From Chloroflexota bacterium (GTDB taxonomy: Bacteria; Chloroflexota; Anaerolineae; Aggregatilineales; Ch27): a stretch of 64,000 bases of DNA. The stretch is from positions 1-64,000 of the forward strand of contig JAIOAT010000016.1 in assembly GCA_019873685.1 (NCBI GenBank), written 5' to 3'. The number at the start of each line of letters is the position of its first letter. Position 1 is the stretch's first letter. The position numbers and the translations under genes were made by a program. Under the pieces are notes generated by a model that was given only the letters and a program-made list of their open reading frames with translations, was not told where the DNA came from and ran no database searches. Below, piece by piece: positions 19,151 through 29,015 of the stretch.

Positions 19151-19981
19151 ATGACTGTTGCCCATGAACACTGGCGTTTGCTGGTCACGCCGCCATGCAC
19201 CGGCGCGTACAACATGGCGCTTGACCAGGCCATTCTGGAACAGGTCGGCGCGGGGAATGCGCCGCCTACGCTGCGCTTCTTTGCGTGGACTCCGCCGTGT
19301 CTTTCCCTGGGGCAGGCTCAGCCCAGCGCTGATGTGGACCTGGCGCGCCTGCAGGAGCGCGGCTGGGGGCTGGTTCGCCGGCCAACGGGCGGACGGGCCA
19401 TCCTGCACACGGATGAGATCACCTACAGCGTGACCCTGCCGAAAAGCCATCCGCTGGTGCAGGGGGATGTGGTCGCCAGTTACCACCGCCTGAGCGCCGC
19501 CCTGCTGGATGGGCTGGCCCGGCTGGGCCTGCAGGCGCAGGCCGACCGGCGGCTGGAGCGGTCGGTGGGGCGCCCCGGTGGGCCGGTGTGCTTTGAGGTG
19601 CCTTCTGATTACGAGATCACGGCCAACGGCAGCAAGCTGATCGGCAGCGCCCAGGTGCGGCGCTTTGAAGGCGTGCTGCAGCATGGCGCCCTGCCGCTGT
19701 GGGGCGACATCACCCGCATCTGTGACGCGCTGGCCTTCCCCGACGAAGCCGAGCGCGAGCGCGTGCGGGCGCGGGTGGCGGTGCGGGCTACCACGCTGGA
19801 ACGGGCGCTGGGTCGCCGTGTGAGCTGGGAGGAAGCCGCGGACGCCCTGCGCGACGCTTTTGCCGAACGCTTCGGGGTGCACTTTGGCCCGCCGGAAGGG
19901 CCAACGGCGGCGGAAGAGGCGCGGGCGGCGGCGCTGGTGGAAGAGGTCTACGGCGCGGATACGTGGACCTTCCGCCTGTAG
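19151..19981 (+). CDS. Lipoate-protein ligase A family
   Basis: FFAWTPPCLSLGQAQ, RRPTGGRAILHTDEITYSVTL, GSAQVRRFEGVLQHGALPL. Confidence 0.9.
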   Translation: MTVAHEHWRLLVTPPCTGAYNMALDQAILEQVGAGNAPPTLRFFAWTPPCLSLGQAQPSADVDLARLQERGWGLVRRPTGGRAILHTDEITYSVTLPKSHPLVQGDVVASYHRLSAALLDGLARLGLQAQADRRLERSVGRPGGPVCFEVPSDYEITANGSKLIGSAQVRRFEGVLQHGALPLWGDITRICDALAFPDEAERERVRARVAVRATTLERALGRRVSWEEAADALRDAFAERFGVHFGPPEGPTAAEEARAAALVEEVYGADTWTFRL

Positions 19982-20047
19982 GAAGCATTGCGCACCTGGC
20001 GACCGGTGATCCCGCCGCTGCAGGATCGCCGGGTGCACCCCGCTGGC

Positions 20048-20083
20048 GATCCTCGGTCTCCCGGCCTCGTGGTCTCCTTTTGT
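20048..20083 (+). repeat. C/T-rich intergenic array (family member)
   Basis: atcctcggtctcccggcctcgtggtctcctttt. Confidence 0.6.
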
Positions 20084-20171
20084 ATTCCATGTGCTGGTCA
20101 GTCTCCCGCGCCGGCGCTACAATCCGGCTAGACCTACTGCACCGTGTTGACCGATCGTTGAGAGCCGCGCC

Positions 20172-21215
20172 ATGCCCGATCCAGCGCCAGCGCCGAACCC
20201 GGTAGATTCTGCCGCCGCCAACTGGGGCATCATCGGCCACCAGTGGGCGGTTGAACATCTGGCCAGGGGCCTGCGCCATGGTCGTGTCCGCCACGCCTAC
20301 CTGTTCGTCGGGCCAGCCGGGATCGGCAAGACGACGCTGGCCCGCGCCTTTGCCGCCCGCCTGAACTGCCTCCACGACGACGAAAACGCCCGTCCCTGTG
20401 GCCGGTGCACGGCCTGCCGCAAGATCGCCGCTGGCAACCACCCGGATGTCAGCCTGGTCGAGGCGGAAGAAGTCGGCGGGACGCTCAAGATCGAACAGGT
20501 GCGCGAGTTGATGCATATGCTGGCGCTGCGGCCGTATGAGGGTCGCTACCGGGTGGGCATCCTGCGGCGCTTTCATGAGGCGCGCCCGCAGGCCGCTGAC
20601 GCCCTGCTCAAGACACTGGAGGAACCGCCGCCGTACGTGGTGCTGGTGTTGACGGCGGAAAACGTCAACCTGCTGCCGCGCACGATCCTCAGCCGTTGCC
20701 AGGTGTTGCGGCTGCGGCCTGTGCCGGTGCGCCAGGTGGAAGCGGCGCTGACCGCCCGCTGGGGAGCCAACCCGGAACAGGCGGCGCTGCTGGCCCAGCT
20801 TTCCGGCGGGCGACCGGGCTGGGCCGTGCGCGCCCTGACCGATCCTGAGGCGCTGGCCTCCCGCGACCTGGCCCTGGACGACCTGGCTCGTATCCTGACG
20901 GAAAACCGCATCGATCGCTTTGCGCGGGCGGAGGCGATGGCCCAGCCGCGCAACCGCACCGCGCTGCGCGAAACGCTGATCCTGTGGCAACTGTTCTGGC
21001 GGGATGTGATTCTGGTGCTGACGCACAGCCGGGTGGCTCCGGTCAACCGCGACCGGCGGGCCTTGCTCAACCAGTACGCCCGCGACTTTTCGCTGGAACA
21101 GGTGCAGACCGCCCTGCGCGCCACCCGGCTGGCGCTGGAGGACCTCAGCCGCAACGTCAATGCACGCCTGGCGCTGGAGGTCATGCTGCTGGATTACCCC
21201 GGTCTTAAGCGGTAG
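20172..21215 (+). CDS. holB: DNA polymerase III subunit delta'
   Basis: GHQWAVEHLARGLRHGRVRHAYLFVGPAGIGKTTLARAFA, CGRCTACRKI, LLKTLEEPPPYVVLVL. Confidence 0.9.
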   Translation: MPDPAPAPNPVDSAAANWGIIGHQWAVEHLARGLRHGRVRHAYLFVGPAGIGKTTLARAFAARLNCLHDDENARPCGRCTACRKIAAGNHPDVSLVEAEEVGGTLKIEQVRELMHMLALRPYEGRYRVGILRRFHEARPQAADALLKTLEEPPPYVVLVLTAENVNLLPRTILSRCQVLRLRPVPVRQVEAALTARWGANPEQAALLAQLSGGRPGWAVRALTDPEALASRDLALDDLARILTENRIDRFARAEAMAQPRNRTALRETLILWQLFWRDVILVLTHSRVAPVNRDRRALLNQYARDFSLEQVQTALRATRLALEDLSRNVNARLALEVMLLDYPGLKR

Positions 21216-21221
21216 GGCGTA

Positions 21222-21262
21222 TTGCCCCTATCCCCCGGTTCTTTTCCCCACAGGCAAGGCAA
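21222..21262 (+). repeat. Intergenic repeat, copy 1 (related copy at 62922)
   Basis: Shares gcccctatcccccg, ttttccc and ggcaagg with 62922-62968. Confidence 0.5.
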
Positions 21263-21314
21263 GGTTAGACTGGCGCCCCATGAGAGGGGGCGGAACGGGC
21301 GACGCCAAAAAGGT

Positions 21315-21345
21315 GAGCGCCACGTCTGGGGAGGGCGTGGCGCTC
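21315..21345 (+). terminator. Hairpin downstream of holB
   Basis: gagcgccacg/cgtggcgctc perfect 10-bp stem followed by ttt. Confidence 0.55.
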
Positions 21346-21420
21346 TTTGGGGGGTGAGCAGGGATGGCAAAACTGCTCATATTTCAGGAGAAGGCCCGCG
21401 TAATTAAATAGAAGCAGGCC

Positions 21421-21474
21421 TTACAGAGAAGCCAGGTAGCGGCGAAGATCGCGCAGGAAGTTAAGGAAGAACAT
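21421..21474 (-). CDS. Candidate 17-aa microprotein in a 647-bp intergenic region
   Basis: MFFLNFLRDLRRYLASL with AAGGA SD 8 nt upstream of ATG, amphipathic. Confidence 0.35.
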   Translation of the reverse strand: MFFLNFLRDLRRYLASL

Positions 21475-21861
21475 GAGCCGGTTCCTTGGTCTGAGGACTG
21501 AATCCGGAAGGGTAATGACGTTTGCCTGCCATGATAGCACATTTATTGTGGAAAAGTTGTCATGTGGTAGAAATTAACGAAAATTTCACGTTTTACTCGC
21601 TGGAATTTCGATCTGTCAGCAAGATTCGCTTGGTTCTTTCTTCATATTGATTGACGGGCTGCTTGCCTGTTTTTCAAAACCTATTCTATATTTAGGATGT
21701 TGGCGTTCTGACGGACTGCCTCGATTGACCCCTGCCCTCAGGACTCCACCTGTTTTTGTTGCCCGACAGGCAGCGTCGCCCTGGCTATGGCAGCCGGGGG
21801 GGCTGCAAGCGTGGCCCGGTGCTCTGTTCCCGCGCCGACCAGGTTTGTCAGGGAGGCCTTG

Positions 21862-22242
21862 ATGTCCAAGCGCATCCTGATTGTCGAAGATGAACAGACC
21901 AACCTGCTGGTGGTCACTCAGATTCTGGAATTGATTCTGGATCAGCATGACCTGCTCTTCGCCCGCGATGGGCACGAAGCCATCACCATGACTTACCAGC
22001 ACCAGCCTGACATCATCCTGATGGATCTCTCCCTGCCCAAACTGAGCGGCTGGGAGGTTGTCCGCTCGCTCAAGAAGGATAGCCGCTTCCGGAATACGCC
22101 CATCCTGGCCCTGACCGCCCATGCCATGGTCGGGGATCGGGAGCGCGCCCTGGAGGCCGGCTGCGACGACTATTTCACCAAGCCGATTGACATCGACCGG
22201 TTTGTCTCGTTCCTGAAACCCTATCTCCAGGACGATCATTGA
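21862..22242 (+). CDS. Stand-alone response regulator receiver protein (CheY-like)
   Basis: KRILIVEDEQTNLLVV, DIILMDLSLPKLSGWEV, PILALTAHAM, GCDDYFTKPID. Confidence 0.95.
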   Translation: MSKRILIVEDEQTNLLVVTQILELILDQHDLLFARDGHEAITMTYQHQPDIILMDLSLPKLSGWEVVRSLKKDSRFRNTPILALTAHAMVGDRERALEAGCDDYFTKPIDIDRFVSFLKPYLQDDH

Positions 22243-22269
22243 GCCAGCAGGCAGAAAGGCAGGCGAACC

Positions 22270-23340
22270 ATGTTGTTCATCAGAACGGCGCGGGTGTACT
22301 GGCGCATCCTGAGGAATGTCGGGTCAGTGATGCGGCTCGGACGGCAGGCCGACAAGATATTCCGTTATTACGCCCTGAAAGTTTTTGATGATGCAGGCCT
22401 GTTTGAGTACCTCAAAGAGCCGCGCACTTATGGTCAGATTCTGGCGGAATTTGGCTTTGCCGACATCGACTATACCCGCGAATGGCTGGAAATCCTCTCC
22501 ACCGATAAAGAGAACATGCTGATTCATGAGGATGGCCTCTACCGCCGCAACCCGGCAGTGGAAATGCCGGACATTAACGCCATCATGGCCCGCACCTCAG
22601 GCACGGTCAAAGGCTTTTCCCATATGGCCGAGGGCATGACGGTGAACATCCTGCCCCGTATGCGCCAGGAGCCGGTCATCCTGCTGGAAAGCTTTGAAAA
22701 AGATGGCCGTCAGTTCTTGACCAAGCTGGACAAGACCCTGGGCCAGCGGCTGTATCAGTCCATGCGCAAAGCCGTCTTTGACTTCCTGACGGAGGACGAC
22801 CTGCGCTGGCTGCATAGCGGCGGCCGGCTGCTGGAGGTAGGCTGCGGCAGCGGGCGGGAGACCGCCGAGATCTGGCTGCGGCTGGACGGCAAGGTGCGCA
22901 TTGTCGGCGTCGATCCTGTCCCCGGCATTATCGAGCTGGCCCAGCAGAGCTTCCCCGTGTATCTGAAAGAGATCGATCCGCATCACCCACCGGTCACCGA
23001 CGAAAACCGCCCGGAATTCCTGGAGGCCAGCGCGACACGCCTGCCCTTTGAGGACAACAGCTTTGAGTCGGCCATGACCTTCTGGATGCTGCACTGGACC
23101 CCCGATCCGCGCCAGGCCATCAGCGAACTGGTGCGGGTGGTCAAGCCGGGCGGCCTGATCTTCGGGGCGCAGGCGTTCAAGCCGGAAGCCAACCCGTACT
23201 TTGACCTGGTCTTCCGCACGAACGAAAACTGTCACGGGATGTTCTGGCGGGAGGACTTTCGGCGGTGGTTTGCGGAACACGGGCTGGCGGTGGAATTGGC
23301 CTCGCCGGTGGGAACCTACCGCGTCCGCAAACCCAAGTGA
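22270..23340 (+). CDS. Class I SAM-dependent methyltransferase with N-terminal winged-helix-like region
   Basis: LLEVGCGSGRETAEIW, SFESAMTFWMLHWTPDPRQAISELVRVVKPGGLIFGAQ. Confidence 0.85.
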   Translation: MLFIRTARVYWRILRNVGSVMRLGRQADKIFRYYALKVFDDAGLFEYLKEPRTYGQILAEFGFADIDYTREWLEILSTDKENMLIHEDGLYRRNPAVEMPDINAIMARTSGTVKGFSHMAEGMTVNILPRMRQEPVILLESFEKDGRQFLTKLDKTLGQRLYQSMRKAVFDFLTEDDLRWLHSGGRLLEVGCGSGRETAEIWLRLDGKVRIVGVDPVPGIIELAQQSFPVYLKEIDPHHPPVTDENRPEFLEASATRLPFEDNSFESAMTFWMLHWTPDPRQAISELVRVVKPGGLIFGAQAFKPEANPYFDLVFRTNENCHGMFWREDFRRWFAEHGLAVELASPVGTYRVRKPK

Positions 23341-23390
23341 GAGTAGCCCGGCAACGGGCCTGAGGGGGTCCTCTGTGACCCGAGGGTGGT

Positions 23391-24788
23391 ATGGCAAGGG
23401 ATTTGTTCAACACACTGTCGCCGTACAAGCGGGTAGAGCATACCCGGCGGCAGCGCCTGGTGATGGACATCAGCTGGGGCATGGCCCTGTTTATCATCCC
23501 GGTGCTGGCGCTGTATGTCCTCATGCTGCTGGACCGCTATGACACGCGGGTCTTGCTCACGCTGGTGCTGTGCATGTTCATCATCCCCACCAGCCTGGGC
23601 GCTCGTGAACTGGCCCGCCGGGGCAATCCTACTCTTGGCGGCTACCTGCTCTTGCCCCTGATCATGGTCATCCTGGCTATCAATTCCCTGCTCATCGAAG
23701 GGCTGAGCACGGTGGTCGGGCCGGTTTATATCGCTATCGTGGTGATTGCCGGGATGATGCTGGGGCCGCGGGAAAGCTACGTGAGCGCCGCCGTTGCTTC
23801 TATCCTGTGGGTCGGCACGCAGCTTGCCCTGACCCAGGGATGGGTCACCCCGGCCCCGTTGCCGGAGCCTGTTGGCTCGATCAGCATGATGGTCATCATG
23901 ATTCTGACCATCTTCTTTGTGGGGATACTCAGTCAGCTGGGCACCAGCGATCTGCGCCACGCGCTGGATGAAGCTACCTACGACCTGGTACAGGCCAACC
24001 GTAAGCTGGAGGAGGCCAGCAAGCTCAAGTCGCAATTCACCGCCCGCACCAGCCACGAGTTGCGCACGCCGTTAAGCGCAATCATCGTTTTCACCGACCT
24101 GGCCCTGCGCGGCGCTTATGGTCCCCTGAGCGAGAAAATGCACGCCAGCATGGAGCATGTGCTGCTCAGCGCCAAGCGGCTCAAATCCCTGATCGATGAC
24201 ATTCTGGACATCTCCAAGATCGAAGCGGGGGAGATGGTGATCGTGGAAGAGCCGTTCCCCCTGCACCGGCTGGTGGACATCCTGCATACCACGCTGGCTT
24301 CCAGTGCCCAGGAGAAAGGCCTGCGCTTCACGGTCACTCTGGCCCCGGATATGCCGGCGGAAATCGTGGGGGACGAAAAGCGGCTCAGCCAGATCGCCAT
24401 CAACCTGGCTCACAACGGCATCAAGTTCACCGATAAAGGTTCGGTGGAGGTAACCATCGACCGGCTGAGCAAGACGCTCTGGCGCATCCGCGTGGCGGAT
24501 ACCGGGCGCGGCATCCGCGAGGAAAACTTCAAGACCATCTTCGAGGAGTTCCGCCAGGAAGTGCGCAACTCCCAGGAAAGCGGCACCGGCCTGGGGTTGG
24601 CCATCACCCGCCACCTGGTGCAGATGATGGGCGGGGAGATTCGCCTGCAGAGCGAGATCGGCAAGGGCAGCACCTTCGACGTCCTGTTGCCGCTCAAGCC
24701 CGCTCCGTCGGAAGAACCGCCAGCGCAAGCCGAGCAGTCTGAGCCAGCGCCTCAGGCGTCAGCGCCACAGACCGGCCCGGCGGCGTAG
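23391..24788 (+). CDS. Membrane sensor histidine kinase
   Basis: Multiple N-terminal TMs; RTSHELRTPLSAIIVFTDLAL H-box; VADTGRGIREENFKTIFEEF; GTGLGLAITRHLV. Confidence 0.93.
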   Translation: MARDLFNTLSPYKRVEHTRRQRLVMDISWGMALFIIPVLALYVLMLLDRYDTRVLLTLVLCMFIIPTSLGARELARRGNPTLGGYLLLPLIMVILAINSLLIEGLSTVVGPVYIAIVVIAGMMLGPRESYVSAAVASILWVGTQLALTQGWVTPAPLPEPVGSISMMVIMILTIFFVGILSQLGTSDLRHALDEATYDLVQANRKLEEASKLKSQFTARTSHELRTPLSAIIVFTDLALRGAYGPLSEKMHASMEHVLLSAKRLKSLIDDILDISKIEAGEMVIVEEPFPLHRLVDILHTTLASSAQEKGLRFTVTLAPDMPAEIVGDEKRLSQIAINLAHNGIKFTDKGSVEVTIDRLSKTLWRIRVADTGRGIREENFKTIFEEFRQEVRNSQESGTGLGLAITRHLVQMMGGEIRLQSEIGKGSTFDVLLPLKPAPSEEPPAQAEQSEPAPQASAPQTGPAA

Positions 24789-24830
24789 CGGCGGCAGAAT
24801 CGCCTGACGCGCGGAACGCGGACTATAGGC

Positions 24831-24909
24831 CGGGAGGCCGGGGAATCGTCCGGTTTCCCGGCCTGTTGTTCTCCGGGCCTCCTGGCCGCCCGGCCTCTTC
24901 CCGGCGCGC
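24831..24909 (+). repeat. C-rich/G-rich intergenic hairpin-array (family member)
   Basis: ggccgggaggccggggaatcgtccggtttcccggcctgttgttctccgggcctcctggccgcccggcctcttcccgg. Confidence 0.7.
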
Positions 24910-24978
24910 TGCCCCGGCGCCCCGGTCGTGGTACAATCGGCGCCTTGAATGTGAGCGTCCAACCTGCGCCTGAGCGAG

Positions 24979-26448
24979 ATGCCCGCCATGACCCGCTACG
25001 AACCCGTCATCGGCCTGGAAGTTCACGCCGAACTGCTAACCCGCAGCAAGATGTTCTGCGGCTGCGCCGTCGTCGATAGCACCCAGGCCCCGCCCAATAC
25101 CGTCACCTGCCCGGTCTGCCTGGGGATGCCCGGCGTCCTGCCGGTCATCAACGCACGGGCGGTGGAGATGGCCCTGCTGGTCGGCCTGGCTCTGGGGTGC
25201 GATATTCCGCCCTTCAGCCGGTTTGCCCGCAAAAACTACTTCTACCCCGACCTGCCCAAAGGCTATCAGATCAGCCAGTACGAGCACCCGCTGGCCGTGA
25301 ACGGCCACCTGGATATTGACCTGCCGGGCGGCGGGATGAAGCGGATCGGGATCATTCGCGCTCACCTGGAGGAGGACACCGGCAAGCTGACCCATACCGG
25401 CAACGGCCATAGCCTGGTCGACCTCAACCGGGCCGGCGTGCCGCTGCTGGAGATCGTTTCTGCACCGGACATTCACAGTGCGGCGGAGGCGGAAGCTTAC
25501 GCCCGCAAGCTGCGGGCTATCCTGCAGTACCTGGGCGTTAACCACGGCGATATGTCCAAAGGCGTGCTGCGCTTTGAGGCCAATGTCAGCGTGCGCCCGG
25601 TCGGGTCAGACGAACTACGCACCCGTACCGAGATCAAAAACCTCAACAGCATTCGCAGCATGGTTCGCGCCATCGAAAAAGAGGTCGAGCGCCAGATCAG
25701 GCTATGGGAAAGCGGCGAAGGGGTCAAACAGGCCACGCTGGGCTGGGATGAGGCGGCGGGCCGGATCATCATCCAGCGCGTCAAGGAGAGCGCCAGCGAC
25801 TACCGCTACTTCCCGGAGCCGGACCTGCCGATCGTGGTGATGAGCCGGGAGCAGGTAGAGGCCGCCCGCGCCCGTCTGCCGGAACTGCCGGACGCGCGGC
25901 GTGACCGCTTCATGGCCGATCTGGGCCTGAGCCGCGAGGACGCCGCCGCGCTGGTGGCCGACCGCGCCGTGGCCGACTATTACGAGGCGGCGCTGGCTGC
26001 CGGGGCCGATCCCAAGCAGGCGGCCAACTTTGTCCTGGGCGAGATCTTCCGCTTGATGAACGCCGAGTCGCTGCCCCGCGAGGCCATCGACCAGATTCGG
26101 GTGACGCCGGGGGCGCTGGCCGGGCTGCTGGCGCTGGTCAACGCCGGGACGATCAACCTCAACACCGCCAAGCGGGTGCTGGACATCCTCTACGCGGAGG
26201 GCGGCGACCCGGCGCAGATCGTCGCGGCGCACGGGCTGGCCCAGATCACGGACGAAGCGCCGATCCGGGCAACTATCGAACAGGTGCTGGACGCCCACCC
26301 GGCTGAGGTAGCGGCTTACCTGGCCGGGCAGGAGAAACTGGCTAAATTCCTGATGGGCCAGGTGATGCGTGCCCTGCGCGGCAAGGGCCAGCCGCAGGTC
26401 GTGCAGGCCCTGCTCGACGAGGCGCTGGCTGCCCGGCGGGGTGGATAG
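24979..26448 (+). CDS. gatB: Aspartyl/glutamyl-tRNA amidotransferase subunit B
   Basis: [52 protein letters not shown]. Confidence 0.98.
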   Translation: MPAMTRYEPVIGLEVHAELLTRSKMFCGCAVVDSTQAPPNTVTCPVCLGMPGVLPVINARAVEMALLVGLALGCDIPPFSRFARKNYFYPDLPKGYQISQYEHPLAVNGHLDIDLPGGGMKRIGIIRAHLEEDTGKLTHTGNGHSLVDLNRAGVPLLEIVSAPDIHSAAEAEAYARKLRAILQYLGVNHGDMSKGVLRFEANVSVRPVGSDELRTRTEIKNLNSIRSMVRAIEKEVERQIRLWESGEGVKQATLGWDEAAGRIIIQRVKESASDYRYFPEPDLPIVVMSREQVEAARARLPELPDARRDRFMADLGLSREDAAALVADRAVADYYEAALAAGADPKQAANFVLGEIFRLMNAESLPREAIDQIRVTPGALAGLLALVNAGTINLNTAKRVLDILYAEGGDPAQIVAAHGLAQITDEAPIRATIEQVLDAHPAEVAAYLAGQEKLAKFLMGQVMRALRGKGQPQVVQALLDEALAARRGG

Positions 26449-26476
26449 GATCTATCCGCTACTGGGATCAGTTACA

Positions 26477-26707
26477 ATGAAGACTACGCGATACTTTGAG
26501 GAGCAGGTATTACGCAAGCGCCCATATATCCGACGTGAATGGTGTGAACAGGCTTTGCATGAACCTGTTAGAGCAGAAACTCAACTGGATGGTCGAAGAC
26601 GGTACTGGATCTTCGTAGAAGAACTCGGCAAGTATCTGCGTGTTGTAACGCTGGACGATGGTGAAACTGTTCACAACGCATTTCCAGACAGGAATTTCCG
26701 GGAGTAA
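26477..26707 (+). CDS. DUF4258-like small protein (candidate toxin)
   Basis: MKTTRYFEEQVLRKRPYIRREWCEQALHEPVRAETQLDGRRRYWIFVEELGKYLRVVTLDDGETVHNAFPDRNFRE. Confidence 0.65.
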   Translation: MKTTRYFEEQVLRKRPYIRREWCEQALHEPVRAETQLDGRRRYWIFVEELGKYLRVVTLDDGETVHNAFPDRNFRE

Positions 26708-26712
26708 AGCCA

Positions 26713-26958
26713 GTGAAACTACATTACTATCCTGAGACGGATTCACTTTACATTGATCTTGCTGATAAACCCGCCAGCGATTCCCAGGAAATCGCTCCTG
26801 GTGTCGTGCTTGATTTTGACGAAAATGGCAACCTGGTGGGTATTGACATCGACCGTGCCAGTACGGTTGTCAACCTCACGCGCCTGGAAGCGGAGGCGCT
26901 GCCGCTAGCGTCCTTCCTGGTGAAACAGGGCCATAGTGACACCCTGGCGGCTCGCTAG
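26713..26958 (+). CDS. DUF2283 family small protein (candidate antitoxin), GTG start
   Basis: LHYYPETDSLYIDLADKPASDSQEIAPGVVLDFDENGNLVGIDI; 5 nt after upstream gene. Confidence 0.85.
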   Translation: MKLHYYPETDSLYIDLADKPASDSQEIAPGVVLDFDENGNLVGIDIDRASTVVNLTRLEAEALPLASFLVKQGHSDTLAAR

Positions 26959-27044
26959 CCTGCCTCTTGATGCTGGATCGCTTTCTATAGCTACGGTGTT
27001 CCTGAGCTGCTGATACGCTTTTTTTCTTCACAGGAGGGCCTGGT

Positions 27045-27650
27045 ATGCCCCCGGCCATGAAGCCGATTCTGCTTGATCTCCCCGACCAGATCGAAACCGA
27101 GCGCCTGATCATCCGCGCCCCGCGCCCCGGCGATGGCCCGCCCCTGGCCGAAGCCGTCCGCGACTCGCAGGCTCACCTGCAGCCGTGGATGCCCTGGGCG
27201 CAGCGCGTGGCTTCCCCCGAGGAATACGAAGCCCTGGTACGGGAAGGCATCGCCCGCTGGACGCGCCGCGAGGACTTCTGGATGATGCTGATCCGCAAGG
27301 CTGATGGGCGCTGGATTGGCGGCAGCGGCCTGCATGACCCGGAGTGGGATGTGCCGCGCTTTGAGATCGGCTACTGGGTGCGCGCCGACGAGGAAGGCAA
27401 GGGCTACATCAGCGAGGCCGTGCGGGCCATCACCGATTTCGCTTTTGTCACGCTCCGTGCTGAACGCCTGGAGATTCGTTGCGACGCCCTCAACAGGCGC
27501 AGCCGGGCGGTCGCCGAGCGCTGCGGCTTTACGCTGGAGGGCCGCCTGCGCCGCGATACCCGTGCCCCCGGCGGCGAGCTGCGCGATACACTGGTCTTCG
27601 GGCTGATCCGCCCGGACTGGGAAGCTCGCCGGGCGCAGACGACGCCCTGA
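27045..27650 (+). CDS. GNAT family N-acetyltransferase (RimJ/RimL-like)
   Basis: IETERLIIRAPRPGDGPPLAEAV, FEIGYWVRADEEGKGYISEAVRAI, NRRSRAVAERCGFTLEG. Confidence 0.93.
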   Translation: MPPAMKPILLDLPDQIETERLIIRAPRPGDGPPLAEAVRDSQAHLQPWMPWAQRVASPEEYEALVREGIARWTRREDFWMMLIRKADGRWIGGSGLHDPEWDVPRFEIGYWVRADEEGKGYISEAVRAITDFAFVTLRAERLEIRCDALNRRSRAVAERCGFTLEGRLRRDTRAPGGELRDTLVFGLIRPDWEARRAQTTP

Positions 27651-27678
27651 GCAGACCCGTTTCCCGCTAACAAAAACA

Positions 27679-27717
27679 GACCCGGATCCGCCTTACTCAC
27701 CCGCGGCGATCCGGGTC
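27679..27717. terminator. Bidirectional intrinsic terminator between convergent genes
   Basis: gacccggatc/gatccgggtc 10-bp stem plus cgcc/ggcg, A-rich 5' and T-rich 3' flanks. Confidence 0.85.
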
Positions 27718-27749
27718 CGTCTTCTTTTACCTGAGGAATCGCTCCGGCG

Positions 27750-28979
27750 TCAGCCTTTCAGCGGCAGCACCAGCTCCTTGTGCATCGACGTCAGGCTATG
27801 AACTACGCCCTGCTCGTCGATGTAAACCGTATCCTCCACGCGGATGCCAAAGCCGCGATCCGGATAGTATACGCCCGGCTCCACCGTGAAGACGTTGCCC
27901 ACCTGCACCACATCCCGGTCGCGGAGGTGGGTAAAACCCGGCCGTTCGTGGATCTGCAGCCCCAGGCCATGCCCCAGGCTGTGGACGTAACCGACCGTCG
28001 ATCCCGGATCGCTGCGACCGGTGGGATGGCCAAACTCCTCCAGCACATCCAGCACGATCTCCTGGTAGCGCTTGGTGCGCTCCCCGACCCTGATCTGGCT
28101 CATGACAGCGTTGAAGGCGGTCATCACCTCGTCGTAAGCCTTCTGCACTTCCGGCGTGGCAAAGCCGATGCTCCAGGTGCGTGTCATGTCGTGGTAGTAG
28201 CCGCTCTGCATGTCGCGCGGGAACAGGTCAAAGACAATCGCCCGGCCCAGGTACAGCGGTTCTTCGTCGTTGCCCTGGCTGTGGGGGAAGCCGCCGTCGC
28301 GCCCCTGGGCGAAGATCATCCCCTCCGGGTCTTCCAGGCCGTGCTCCAGCAGCTTCAGCCGGACGAACCGCTTGACATCGCCGATGGTCAGCGGCGTGCC
28401 GTCCGCCCGGACGACGACACCATCCTGAGCGCGATGCCCGGCGATGAAGTCCCAGGCCGCCTGCATGACCAGGTTGGTGCGGCGGGCGACATCCTTGAGG
28501 AGTTCGATCTCGGCGGCGTCCTTGGTGGTCACGGCTTCGTCAAAAAGCGTGTCTTCCCGTTCGCCGACGAAGGTCATGGCCGGGAAGTGTTTGCTGAGCA
28601 GCTTGAGCATCTCCCAGCTGGCGCCGATATCGCCGAAGCCATAGACGCCGATCCGCCCGCCGGTGATGCCCAGCCGCTCAAAGTAGCGCTCAAAGCTCCT
28701 GACCGTGCGCATGTCGGCGTCGTCGGGGTATTGCGCCCATAGCTCATGGATGTTGAAGTCGTTGTAGTTGTAGACCGGCAGGCCGCTCTGGCGGGCGTTT
28801 TCGATCTCCAGCGTATTGGTGATCATCACCGCTGGCTCGCCGCGCTTCTTGAAGACCAGCGCGCCGGCTTCGTGACCGTTGGTGATGTACGCCCGGTGCG
28901 GGTTGGGCATCTCCCCGCCGAGGATGATCAGGGCGTCCAGGCCCCGCTTCGCCATCAACTGATCGAGATCAGACTTCAT
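27750..28979 (-). CDS. M24 family metallopeptidase (Xaa-Pro peptidase-like)
   Basis: GRAIVFDLFPRDMQSGYYHDMTRTW, HSLGHGLGLQIHERPGF, VFTVEPGVYYP. Confidence 0.92.
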   Translation of the reverse strand: MKSDLDQLMAKRGLDALIILGGEMPNPHRAYITNGHEAGALVFKKRGEPAVMITNTLEIENARQSGLPVYNYNDFNIHELWAQYPDDADMRTVRSFERYFERLGITGGRIGVYGFGDIGASWEMLKLLSKHFPAMTFVGEREDTLFDEAVTTKDAAEIELLKDVARRTNLVMQAAWDFIAGHRAQDGVVVRADGTPLTIGDVKRFVRLKLLEHGLEDPEGMIFAQGRDGGFPHSQGNDEEPLYLGRAIVFDLFPRDMQSGYYHDMTRTWSIGFATPEVQKAYDEVMTAFNAVMSQIRVGERTKRYQEIVLDVLEEFGHPTGRSDPGSTVGYVHSLGHGLGLQIHERPGFTHLRDRDVVQVGNVFTVEPGVYYPDRGFGIRVEDTVYIDEQGVVHSLTSMHKELVLPLKG

Positions 28980-29015
28980 GTACGTTTCCCCTTCGCAGTG
29001 TGGGTCCAGGCTCGC

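Noticed and set aside
21545-21560. ttgtggaaaa, DnaA-box-like (TTTTCCACA)
   Set aside because: Single isolated match, no cluster, no dnaA/dnaN nearby; not evidence of an origin.
27000-27030. gatacgcttttttt before the GNAT gene as a third attenuator
   Set aside because: T tract present but no convincing stem precedes it.
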